A DNA stretch of 64,000 nucleotides from an uncultured Tropicimonas sp. GTDB taxonomy: Bacteria; Pseudomonadota; Alphaproteobacteria; Rhodobacterales; Rhodobacteraceae. Every line of letters starts with the position of its first letter. The stretch's first letter is position 1. Below the pieces are notes generated by a model. The model made no database searches. It saw only the letters and a program-made list of their open reading frames with translations, and was not told where the DNA came from. Of this stretch, positions 20,974 through 29,015 are shown piece after piece. The position numbers were made by a program, and so were the translations under genes. The stretch lies in NCBI GenBank assembly GCA_947497945.1, contig CANMIP010000023.1:41752-105751 (forward strand). Reading direction: 5' to 3'.

Positions 20974-21101
20974 ACCGGCGCCCAACCGCCACAGACGTCT
21001 CGGAATTGCCAGGATGCGCGGCGGCGCAGCTGGCCTGTTGGTGCGTTTGACGCCCCGACAAGGGCGATCCCGGACAAATCTCGCGCGATCCGAAGGCCCG
21101 A

Positions 21102-21161
21102 GATGAAATTTCCTTTGACAATTTCATCGTCTCTCATGAAATTTCTCCGCATAATTTCATG
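21102..21161. promoter_or_regulatory. Tandem palindromic operator upstream of the XRE regulator
   Basis: Two perfect inverted repeats in a row: GATGAAATT (21102-21110) with AATTTCATC (21120-21128), and CATGAAATT (21135-21143) with AATTTCATG (21153-21161). Each has 9-bp arms and a 9-bp spacer, and equivalent positions are 33 bp apart, about three helix turns. A TTGACA box (21115-21120) overlaps the first repeat. This is most simply an autoregulatory operator of the adjacent XRE-cupin protein. Confidence 0.8.
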
Positions 21162-21179
21162 AACTGCGATCCCCACCCG

Positions 21180-21737
21180 ATGACAAGCCCGAACACCCTC
21201 GGCCGAGACCTCCGTGCCCTGCGCAGCTCCCGCAAGATGACGCTGGAGGATCTTGCCGCGCGTCTGGACCGCTCTGTCGGCTGGCTGAGCCAGGTCGAGC
21301 GGGACATCTCGACGCCCCGCCTTTCCGACCTGCGCGAGATTGCGGATATCTTCGATGTCCCGCTCTCGCTGCTCTTCGGCAATGCCGAGGCCCCGGAGGA
21401 GGAGAAGGGCCGGATCGTGCGCGCCTCCGCCCGCCGGGTCATGGGCGAGCAGGACAAGGGGCTGGTCGAAACCCTGATCTCGCCGGACCTGACCGACAGT
21501 TTCGAGGTCATCCACTCGACCTTCCAACCCGGCTCCTCGCGCCCGCGCCCGATCGGGCGCCCGACGCAGGAGGTCGCCTATCTCCTCTCCGGCAAGCTCG
21601 ACATCTGGCTCAACGAGGAGCCATTCACCGTCTCCGCCGGCGACAGTTTTCGCATTCGCGAACAGAGTTACCGCTGGGCAAACCCCTACCAGGAACCCGC
21701 AATCGCAATCTGGGTGATTTCCCCACCCGTCTACTGA
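21180..21737 (+). CDS. XRE-family regulator with C-terminal cupin
   Basis: A 185-residue regulator. An N-terminal XRE helix-turn-helix (about 6-62) includes MTLEDLAARLDRSVGWLSQVERD, and a small cupin fold (about 105-180) has VAYLLSGKLDIWLNEEPFTVSAGDSF, presumably the effector sensor. It is the first gene of an apparent operon with two FAD-GcvT dehydrogenases and an MttB homologue; the next gene starts 10 bp after its stop. An ATG at 21159 would add seven residues, but it lies within the last operator half-site, so I favour 21180. Neither has a clear ribosome site. Confidence 0.85.
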   Translation: MTSPNTLGRDLRALRSSRKMTLEDLAARLDRSVGWLSQVERDISTPRLSDLREIADIFDVPLSLLFGNAEAPEEEKGRIVRASARRVMGEQDKGLVETLISPDLTDSFEVIHSTFQPGSSRPRPIGRPTQEVAYLLSGKLDIWLNEEPFTVSAGDSFRIREQSYRWANPYQEPAIAIWVISPPVY

Positions 21738-21747
21738 GGATCCGCGC

Positions 21748-24186
21748 ATGTCCCTTCCTTCCACAGCCAGAGTCGTCATCATCGGCGGCGGCGTCGTCGG
21801 CGTCTCGACTCTCTATCATCTCGCCAGGGCCGGCTGGACCGATTGCGTCCTGCTGGAGAAGAACGAGCTGACCGCCGGCTCGACCTGGCACGCGGCCGGC
21901 AACTGCCCCAGCTTCTCCGCCTCCTGGTCGGTGATGAACATGCAGCGCTACGGGCTGGAGATGTACACCACGCTGGCCGAGGATGTGGGTTACCCGATCA
22001 ACTACAATGTCACCGGCTCCGTCCGGCTGGCCCATTCCGACACGCGGATGAAGGAATTCGAGAAGGTCGCGGGCATGGGCCGCTACCAGGGGATCGACAT
22101 GAAGATCTGCTCCCCCGAGGAGCTGCAGCAATATCATCCTTTCATGGAGACCCATGAGCTCGCTGGCGGCCTCTGGGACCCGGTCGATGGCGATATCGAC
22201 CCCTCGCAGCTCACCCAGGCCATGGCCAAGGGCGCGCGCGATCTCGGTGCCCATATCGAGCGTTTCTGCCCCGCCAAGGGCGTCTCCCGCGAGAATGGCG
22301 AGTGGATCGTGCACACGGAGAAGGGCGATATCCGCTGCGAGATCGTCGTGAATGCCGCCGGTTACTACGCCCAGAAGGTCTCCGAGTGGTTCATCCCCTT
22401 CGGCGGGCGCCGGACCCCGGCCGCCGTCATGGCGCATCAGTATTTCCTCACCGAGGAGATCCCCGAGCTGAAGGCCTGGACGCAGGAGAACGGCAAGCTG
22501 CCCCTGCTGCGCGACGTGGACAGCTCCTATTACCTGCGCCAGGACACGTTCAGCCTCAATCTCGGCCCCTATGAGCAGGGCTGCAAGGCGCATTGGATCA
22601 CCCCGGACGACCCCTTCCCCGAAGATTTCTCCTTCCAGCTCTACCCGGACGATTTCGACCGTATCGAGTGGCATATCGAGGACGCGATGGCCCGCGTGCC
22701 GATCCTCGGCTCCCAGGGCGTGCAGCGGAATATCAACGGCCCGATCCCCTATGCGCCGGACGGCAACCCGATGATCGGCCCGATGCCCGGCGTGCCCAAC
22801 GCCTTCGAGGCGCATAGTTTCACCTTCGGCATCGCGCAGGGCGGCGGCGCCGGCAAGGTGGCCGCCGAGTGGATCATCGAGGGCATGACCGAGTGGGACA
22901 TGTGGTCCTGCGATCCGCGCCGCTACACCGACTACACGGACACCCAATACTGCATCGACAAGGCCAAGGAGATCTATGGCAACGAATACGCGATGCATTT
23001 CCCGCATCACGCCTGGCCCGCCGCGCGCGATCGCAAGCTCTCGCCTGTGGATGCCAAGGTGAAGGAACTGGGCGGCCAGATGGGCGCCTATAATGGCTGG
23101 GAACGCGCCAACTGGTTCGCGCAGGAAGGCGACGACACCTCCGAGGAAGCGACCCAGACCTGGGACCGCGCCGGCCCGTGGGAAATCCGCATCAAGGAGG
23201 AATGCGAGGCCGTGCGCGACGCGGTCGGCGTGCTGGACCTGCCGGGTTTCTCCCGCTTCGCACTCTCCGGCGAAGGGGCGGCAGAATGGCTGCGCGGCAT
23301 GGTAGCGGGCGCGCTCTGCAAGGTCGGCCGCATGACTCTGGCCTATTTCCCCGACAGCAAGGGCCGCATCCTGACCGAGATGTCGATCTTGCGCCACGGC
23401 GAGGACGAGTTCACCCTCATCACCGCCGCCGCCGCGCAATGGCATGATTTCGAAGTGCTGAAGAAGGCGCTGCCCGAGGGTCTGACCCTCGTGGATCGCA
23501 CCAACGCGCTCTCCACGCTCATCGTCACCGGCCCGAAATCCCGCGAGCTATTTGCCACGATCTCGGATGCCGATCTCACGCTGGGCTGGCTGACCCACCA
23601 GAAGGCCACGGTCGCGGACAAGCCCGCCATGCTGGTCCGCGTCTCCTTCGCAGGCGAGCTGGGCTGGGAGGTCCATGCCAGCTTCGACGATATGCCGGCG
23701 ATCTATGACGCCGTGCTCGCGGGCGGCGCCAAGCCCTTCGGCATGTATGCGCTCAACAGCTTGCGTCTGGAGAAGGGCTACCGCGCCTGGAAGGGCGATC
23801 TCTCGACCGATTACACCCTGCTCGAAGGCGGGCTGGAGCGGTTCGTCAAGCTCGACAAACCGCAGGACTTCCCCGGTAAGGCGGCGATCCTGTCCGAGAA
23901 ACAGCGCGGTGTGTCCAAGCGCTTCGTTCAGATGCTTGTCGAGGCGGGGTCGAGCGACGCGCCTTACATGTCGACCGTCTGGAACGGCGACGAGGTGGTC
24001 GGCGAGACCACTTCGGGCGGCTGGGGCTATCGCATCAACGCCTCCATTGCCTTCGGCACCGTGAAGGCGGAACTGGCCGAGCCAGGCACGGAGCTGGAGA
24101 TCGAGATCTTCGGCAAGCGCCACAAAGCCGTGGTCCAGCCGGACCAGCCGCTCTGGGATCCCGAAAACGCCCGCATCCGGGCCTGA
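21748..24186 (+). CDS. FAD-dependent dehydrogenase-GcvT fusion (dimethylglycine/sarcosine dehydrogenase-like), first copy
   Basis: An 812-residue enzyme with an N-terminal FAD oxidoreductase domain (about 1-400; dinucleotide motif VIIGGGVVGVSTLYHLARAG; STWHAAG with the His that carries covalent flavin in this family) and a C-terminal GcvT/aminomethyltransferase region (about 430-812) that binds tetrahydrofolate in relatives. The family oxidatively demethylates N-methylated amines such as dimethylglycine and sarcosine. The sequence after the FAD His (GNCPSFSAS) differs clearly from the second copy (GLIAQLRAT), so the substrates may differ. The site GAGGA precedes the ATG. It lies in an operon with an XRE regulator and an MttB homologue. 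Confidence 0.85.
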   Translation: MSLPSTARVVIIGGGVVGVSTLYHLARAGWTDCVLLEKNELTAGSTWHAAGNCPSFSASWSVMNMQRYGLEMYTTLAEDVGYPINYNVTGSVRLAHSDTRMKEFEKVAGMGRYQGIDMKICSPEELQQYHPFMETHELAGGLWDPVDGDIDPSQLTQAMAKGARDLGAHIERFCPAKGVSRENGEWIVHTEKGDIRCEIVVNAAGYYAQKVSEWFIPFGGRRTPAAVMAHQYFLTEEIPELKAWTQENGKLPLLRDVDSSYYLRQDTFSLNLGPYEQGCKAHWITPDDPFPEDFSFQLYPDDFDRIEWHIEDAMARVPILGSQGVQRNINGPIPYAPDGNPMIGPMPGVPNAFEAHSFTFGIAQGGGAGKVAAEWIIEGMTEWDMWSCDPRRYTDYTDTQYCIDKAKEIYGNEYAMHFPHHAWPAARDRKLSPVDAKVKELGGQMGAYNGWERANWFAQEGDDTSEEATQTWDRAGPWEIRIKEECEAVRDAVGVLDLPGFSRFALSGEGAAEWLRGMVAGALCKVGRMTLAYFPDSKGRILTEMSILRHGEDEFTLITAAAAQWHDFEVLKKALPEGLTLVDRTNALSTLIVTGPKSRELFATISDADLTLGWLTHQKATVADKPAMLVRVSFAGELGWEVHASFDDMPAIYDAVLAGGAKPFGMYALNSLRLEKGYRAWKGDLSTDYTLLEGGLERFVKLDKPQDFPGKAAILSEKQRGVSKRFVQMLVEAGSSDAPYMSTVWNGDEVVGETTSGGWGYRINASIAFGTVKAELAEPGTELEIEIFGKRHKAVVQPDQPLWDPENARIRA

Positions 24187-24262
24187 TCCACGAGCCAGAC
24201 ACGCCTCCGGGCCGCGAAATCGGCCCGGACATTCCCCACCTCCTGCGCGCGATGAGGTCAGA

Positions 24263-25828
24263 ATGAGTGATGCCCCCAAAACCCGCCGCCGGTCCGGCGG
24301 CCGTGCCGCCCGCACCGCCGCACGTTCCCAGAAACTGGACGCCTCGCTGCGCCCGGTCCGCCCCGGCCTGCCCGGCGGCCATTACAAACCGCTCTCGGAG
24401 CCGGATGTCATCCGAATTCACGAGGCCGCGCTGGCCGCGCTCGAAGAGATCGGCTTCGCCTCGGCGCCGCCCTCGGCGGTCGAAATCCTGACCGGCGCGG
24501 GGGCGGTGCAGGGCGAAGATGGCCGCATCCGCTTCCCGCGAGCCCTTGTCGAGGAAATGCTGGGCAAGGCGGCGCGCGGGATAACCCTTCATGGCCGCGA
24601 TCCGGCCCATGACCTCTTGCTCGAAGGGACGAACACGCATTTCGGCACCGCTGGCGCCGCCGTCCACATGGTGGACCCCTTCACCTACGTGTATCGCGAT
24701 CCGCAGATGCAGGATCTCTACAATTCGGCGCGGCTCGTGCAGGAACTGGACAATGTCCATTTCTTCCAGCGCAACGTCGTCTGCCGCGAGTTCACCGACA
24801 ATCTCGAGCTGGACCTGCACACGCTCTATGCCGCCTGCTCCGGCACCACCAAACATGTCGGGACGTCTTTCACCGAAGCGGCGAATGTTGGTCCCTGCCT
24901 GGAGATGCTCTATGAAATCGCCGGCGGCGAGGCGGCCTTCCGCGAGCGGCCCTTCGTCTCCAATTCCAACTGTTTCGTCGTCCCGCCGCTGACCTTTGCC
25001 GAGGAAAGCTGCGAGGTGATGGAGGCCTGTATTCGTGGCGGCATGCCTGTGTTGCTGCTCTCCGCCGGGCAGGCCGGGGCCACCGCGCCGGCCCCGATTG
25101 CCACCGCCGTCGTGCAGGCCGTGGCCGAATGCCTTGCCGGCGTTGTCTATGTCAATGCCATGGCGCCGGGCTATCCGGCGATCTTCGGCACCTGGCCCTT
25201 CGTGTCGGACCTGCGCACAGGGGCGATGTCCGGGGGATCGGGGGAACAGGCGCTGCTCACGGCTGCCTGCTCACAGATGCACCAGCATTACGGGCTGCCG
25301 GGCGGGGCTGCGGCGGGAATCGCGGATTCCAAGCTGCCGGACATGCAGGCTGGCTGGGAACAGGCGATTTCCAACGTGATGGCGGGGTTGTCGGGGCTGA
25401 ACATGGTCTACGAGGCCGCCGGCATGCACGCATCGCTGATGGGTTTCTGCCTCGAAAGCCTCGTGCTCGGCAACGACATGCTGGGGCAGGTGCAGCGCTG
25501 CGTGCGCGGCGTCGACGTGCGGGACGAGTTCCTCTCCATCGATGTGATGAAATCGGTCATCCTGGGCGGTCCGGGCCATTATCTCGGCCATGACCAGACC
25601 CTGCAGCTGATGCAGTCCGAATATATCTATCCGGAACTGGCCGACCGTTCCTCGCCCAAGGAGTGGATCGAGAATGGCCAGCCAATGCTGCTCAACAACG
25701 CCCGTGCCAGGAAGGACGCTATCCTGGGCCGCGATGGTCACCAGATCGACGACGCGCTCGACGCCCGGCTGCGGGAACGCTTCGCGCTTCGGGCGCTGGA
25801 ACGGATCACCCCGCCCTCCGGCGGTTGA
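24263..25828 (+). CDS. MttB-superfamily methyltransferase (non-pyrrolysine)
   Basis: A 521-residue member of the trimethylamine methyltransferase (MttB) superfamily, recognised by its length and blocks such as NTHFGTAGAAVHMVDPFTY, KHVGTSFTEA, GIADSKLPDMQAGWEQ and VILGGPGHYLGHDQTL. The frame is open throughout, so it is a non-pyrrolysine member; characterised ones (MtgB, MtpB, MtcB) demethylate quaternary amines such as glycine betaine, proline betaine or carnitine onto a corrinoid protein. No corrinoid protein, activator or corrinoid-THF methyltransferase is encoded nearby. The N-terminal 25 residues are basic and disordered. It sits between two FAD-GcvT enzymes, and their folate domains are a plausible methyl sink (inference). 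Confidence 0.88.
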   Translation: MSDAPKTRRRSGGRAARTAARSQKLDASLRPVRPGLPGGHYKPLSEPDVIRIHEAALAALEEIGFASAPPSAVEILTGAGAVQGEDGRIRFPRALVEEMLGKAARGITLHGRDPAHDLLLEGTNTHFGTAGAAVHMVDPFTYVYRDPQMQDLYNSARLVQELDNVHFFQRNVVCREFTDNLELDLHTLYAACSGTTKHVGTSFTEAANVGPCLEMLYEIAGGEAAFRERPFVSNSNCFVVPPLTFAEESCEVMEACIRGGMPVLLLSAGQAGATAPAPIATAVVQAVAECLAGVVYVNAMAPGYPAIFGTWPFVSDLRTGAMSGGSGEQALLTAACSQMHQHYGLPGGAAAGIADSKLPDMQAGWEQAISNVMAGLSGLNMVYEAAGMHASLMGFCLESLVLGNDMLGQVQRCVRGVDVRDEFLSIDVMKSVILGGPGHYLGHDQTLQLMQSEYIYPELADRSSPKEWIENGQPMLLNNARARKDAILGRDGHQIDDALDARLRERFALRALERITPPSGG

Positions 25829-25908
25829 CCCCCTATCCCACGGCCCGCCCGATGCGCGCGGGCAACACGACAATCCGAGGCCCCCGAGGGCCGAACAGGA
25901 GAACGAAA

Positions 25909-28350
25909 ATGAAAATCCCGTCCCATGCCCGCGTCGTCATTGTCGGCGGCGGCATTGTCGGCGCGTCCGTCGCCTATCACCTGACCAAGCTGGGCTGGAA
26001 AGATGTCGTTTTGCTCGACCGCAAGCAGTTCTGTTCCGGCACCACTTGGCACGCCGCCGGTCTCATCGCCCAACTCCGCGCGACGCAGAACATGACCCGG
26101 CTGGCGAAATACTCGCAGGAGCTCTACGGCGAGTTGGAGGCCGAGACCGGCCTCTCCACCGGTTTCCGTCGCGTCGGCTCGATCACCGTCGCGCTAACCG
26201 AGGAGCGCCATGAGGAGATCCTGCGGCAGGCTTCGATGGCCCGCGCCTTCGGCGTCGATGTCGAGCCGATCTCGACCTCCGAGGTGAAATCCCGCTACGA
26301 GCACCTGAATTGCGAGGACGTGGTCGGCGGGGTCTATCTGCCCAAGGATGGGCAAGGCGATCCCTCCAATATCACGCTGTCGATGATGCGCGGCGCAAAG
26401 AACCGTGGCGCAGTTGTCTGCGAGCATGTGAAGGTCACGGGCATGCAGCGCGAGGGCCGTCGCGTGACCGGCGTGAGCTGGGAGAGCGCCGTGGAGGCCG
26501 GCACGATCACCTGCGACCACGTCGTCAATTGTGGCGGCATGTGGGGGCACGAGGTCGGGCGGATGGCCGGAACGAATGTACCGCTCCATGCCTGCGAGCA
26601 TTTCTACATCGTGTCGGACAAAATCAAGGGGCTGGAACAGCTCCCGGTCCTGCGCGTCCCCGACGAATGCGCCTATTACAAGGAAGAGGCCGGCGCGATC
26701 ATGCTCGGCGCCTTCGAGCCGGAATCGAAGCCCTGGGGCATGAAGGGCATCCCCGAGGAGTTCGAATTCGACCAGCTCCCGGACGATTTCGACCATTTCG
26801 AGCCGATCCTCGAATGGGCGATCAACCGCATGCCGATGCTGGCCGAGGCCGGCATCCAGACCTTCTTCAACGGCCCCGAGAGCTTCACGCCGGATGACGC
26901 CTATCATCTCGGCCTTTGCCCCGAGATGGACAATGTCTGGGTCGCGGCCGGGTTCAACTCCGTGGGCATCCAGTCGGCGGGTGGCGCGGGTATGGCGTTG
27001 GCCGAATGGATGGATACGGGCGAGAAACCCTTCGATCTCGGCGATGTCGACATCTCCCGCATGCAGCCCTTCCAGGGCAACAAGCATTACCTTTTCGAGC
27101 GCTCCAAAGAGACGCTGGGCCTGCTCTATGCCGACCACTACCCCTACCGCCAGAAGGCGACGGCCCGTGGCGTCCGCCGCACCCCGCTGCATGAGCATCT
27201 GAAGGCGCGCGGTGCGGTCTTCGGCGAGTTGGCCGGCTGGGAACGCGCCAACTGGTTCGCCAATGAAGGGCAGAAACGGGAATATCGCTACAGCTGGAAG
27301 CGCCAGAACTGGTTCGAGAATTCCGCTGCCGAGCACCGCGCCGTGCGCGAGAATGTCGGCCTCTATGACATGTCCTCCTTCGGCAAGCTGCGCGTGGAGG
27401 GGCCGGATGCGGAGGCCTTCCTCAACTATGTGGGCGGCGGCAATTACTCCGTGCCGGTGGGCAAGATCGTCTACACCCAGCTTCTGAACAACCGCGCCGG
27501 AATCGAGGCCGATGTCACCATCACGCGCCTGTCCGAGACCGCCTATCTCGTCGTCACCCCCGCCGCAACGCGCCTCGCCGACGAAACCTGGCTGCGCCGC
27601 CATGTCGGCGCGTATCGCGTCGTCATCACCGATGTGACCGCAGGCGAGGCCGTCATGGCGGTGATGGGGCCGAATGCGCGCAAACTGCTGCAAGCCGTCT
27701 CGCCGAATGACTTCTCCAACGAGACCAACCCTTTCGGCACCGCGCAGGAAATCGAGATCGGCATGGGGCTGGCCCGGGTCCACCGCGTCACCTATGTCGG
27801 CGAGCTGGGCTGGGAGGTCTATGCCTCCGCCGACATGGCCGGCCATGTCTTCGAGACGCTGATGGAGGCGGGCGAGGGGCTGGGCGTGAAGCTCTGCGGC
27901 ATGCATATGATGGACAGCTGCCGGATCGAGAAAGGCTTCCGCCATTTCGGCCATGATATCACCTGCGAGGACCACGTTCTCGAAGCCGGGCTCGGCTTCG
28001 CGGTCGCCCGCGACAAGCCCCACTTCATCGGCCGCGACGCGGTGCTGGCCAAACGCGAGGCGGGGCTGGAGAAGCGGATGGTGCAGTTCCTCCTGAAGGA
28101 ACCCGAGCCGCTGCTCTACCACGCCGAGCCGATCCTGCGCGACGGCGAGGTGGTCGGCCACCTGACTTCCGGCAATTACGGCCATACGCTGGGCGGCGCC
28201 ATCGGCATGGGATACGTCCCCTGCCCCGGCGAGAAACCGGCCGAGCTGCTGGCCTCAAGCTTCGAGATCGAGGTTGCCGGCGTTCGGGTTGCGGCCGAGG
28301 CCTCGCTCAAGCCGCTCTACGATCCGAAATCGGAGCGCGTGAAGGTCTGA
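25909..28350 (+). CDS. FAD-dependent dehydrogenase-GcvT fusion, second copy
   Basis: An 813-residue paralogue of the first FAD-GcvT gene. FAD motif VIVGGGIVGASVAYHLTKLG; flavin-attachment region TTWHAAGLIAQLRA, as in classical dimethylglycine/sarcosine dehydrogenases; link segment GWERANWFANEG; C-terminal GcvT domain with YVGELGWEVYA and a folate-binding barrel. Reaction by family: oxidative N-demethylation with transfer of the one-carbon unit to tetrahydrofolate. I chose the ATG at 25909 because AGGAG precedes it; the open frame extends upstream into mttB but is not conserved there. It is the last gene of the operon before a strong hairpin. Confidence 0.88.
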   Translation: MKIPSHARVVIVGGGIVGASVAYHLTKLGWKDVVLLDRKQFCSGTTWHAAGLIAQLRATQNMTRLAKYSQELYGELEAETGLSTGFRRVGSITVALTEERHEEILRQASMARAFGVDVEPISTSEVKSRYEHLNCEDVVGGVYLPKDGQGDPSNITLSMMRGAKNRGAVVCEHVKVTGMQREGRRVTGVSWESAVEAGTITCDHVVNCGGMWGHEVGRMAGTNVPLHACEHFYIVSDKIKGLEQLPVLRVPDECAYYKEEAGAIMLGAFEPESKPWGMKGIPEEFEFDQLPDDFDHFEPILEWAINRMPMLAEAGIQTFFNGPESFTPDDAYHLGLCPEMDNVWVAAGFNSVGIQSAGGAGMALAEWMDTGEKPFDLGDVDISRMQPFQGNKHYLFERSKETLGLLYADHYPYRQKATARGVRRTPLHEHLKARGAVFGELAGWERANWFANEGQKREYRYSWKRQNWFENSAAEHRAVRENVGLYDMSSFGKLRVEGPDAEAFLNYVGGGNYSVPVGKIVYTQLLNNRAGIEADVTITRLSETAYLVVTPAATRLADETWLRRHVGAYRVVITDVTAGEAVMAVMGPNARKLLQAVSPNDFSNETNPFGTAQEIEIGMGLARVHRVTYVGELGWEVYASADMAGHVFETLMEAGEGLGVKLCGMHMMDSCRIEKGFRHFGHDITCEDHVLEAGLGFAVARDKPHFIGRDAVLAKREAGLEKRMVQFLLKEPEPLLYHAEPILRDGEVVGHLTSGNYGHTLGGAIGMGYVPCPGEKPAELLASSFEIEVAGVRVAAEASLKPLYDPKSERVKV

Positions 28351-28357
28351 CGAAGCA

Positions 28358-28390
28358 ATTTGCCCCGGCACTCCCGGCGCCGGGGCAAAT
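28358..28390. terminator. Bidirectional terminator between the FAD-GcvT gene and rpiB
   Basis: A perfect 12-bp stem (28358-28369 with 28379-28390) with a 9-nt loop and AT-rich stem bases lies between two convergent genes, 8 bp after one stop and 5 bp from the other. Confidence 0.85.
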
Positions 28391-28394
28391 CACG

Positions 28395-28835
28395 TCAGTC
28401 TTCGATCATCGCCACGCGGGTCGCGTGCCGCCCGCCCTCGAATTCGGCATCGAGATAGGCATCGACGATATCGAGCGCCAGCCCCTCGCCCACGACACGC
28501 GCACCGATCGACAGGATATTGGCGTCGTTGTGCTGACGGATCATGCGGGCGGAGAACGTGTCCATGCAGACGCCGCAGCGGATGCCCGGCACCTTGTTCG
28601 CCGCCATCATGATGCCCTGGCCAGTGCCGCAGAGGATGATGCCGAGCTGGCAATCGCCAGAGACGACGCGCTGCGCCGCCGCCTTGCCGTGTTCAGGGTA
28701 ATGCGTACTCTCCGGCGTCATCGGCCCGATATCGACGGCTTCCCAGCCCCGCTCCGTGATATGGGCCGCGATGGCCTGACGAAGCTCGATAGCGGAATGG
28801 TCGCTGGAGAGAACGATGCGGGGTTTGGCAGTCAT
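28395..28835 (-). CDS. rpiB: Ribose-5-phosphate isomerase B
   Basis: Interconverts ribose 5-phosphate and ribulose 5-phosphate in the non-oxidative pentose phosphate pathway. It has 146 residues, typical of RpiB/LacAB. Active-site features are visible: the Asp-His of SSDHSA, the catalytic Cys-Gly-Thr-Gly in IILCGTGQG, and RQHNDANIL. The start at 28835 corresponds to the conserved N-terminus (TAKPRIVLSSDH). It is monocistronic and convergent with the methylated-amine operon. Confidence 0.94.
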   Translation of the reverse strand: MTAKPRIVLSSDHSAIELRQAIAAHITERGWEAVDIGPMTPESTHYPEHGKAAAQRVVSGDCQLGIILCGTGQGIMMAANKVPGIRCGVCMDTFSARMIRQHNDANILSIGARVVGEGLALDIVDAYLDAEFEGGRHATRVAMIED

Positions 28836-28958
28836 GGCGTGGTCTTCCTGTGGTCCAAGGCATTCTGGCGGTTCGCGCGCCTTGGAACAGCTGAACCCCG
28901 TCGCGTCAATCGTCAAGCCGCCCGATCCGGCAAAACCCGCAGGACGAGAAAACACGGC

Positions 28959-28982
28959 GGCCGGCCCGTTTCCGGGCCGGCC
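28959..28982 (-). terminator. Terminator of the class V aminotransferase gene
   Basis: A perfect 10-bp GC stem (28959-28968 with 28973-28982) with a TTTC loop, followed on the minus strand by GCCGTGTTTTCT. It lies 34 bp beyond the gene's stop. Confidence 0.8.
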
Positions 28983-29015
28983 AGTGCTTCGTGAGTGGTG
29001 AAACGCGATGCGCCC

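Noticed and set aside
24263..25828. Pyrrolysine-containing MttB
   Set aside because: The frame is open from start to stop with no internal TAG, so the protein belongs to the non-pyrrolysine branch.
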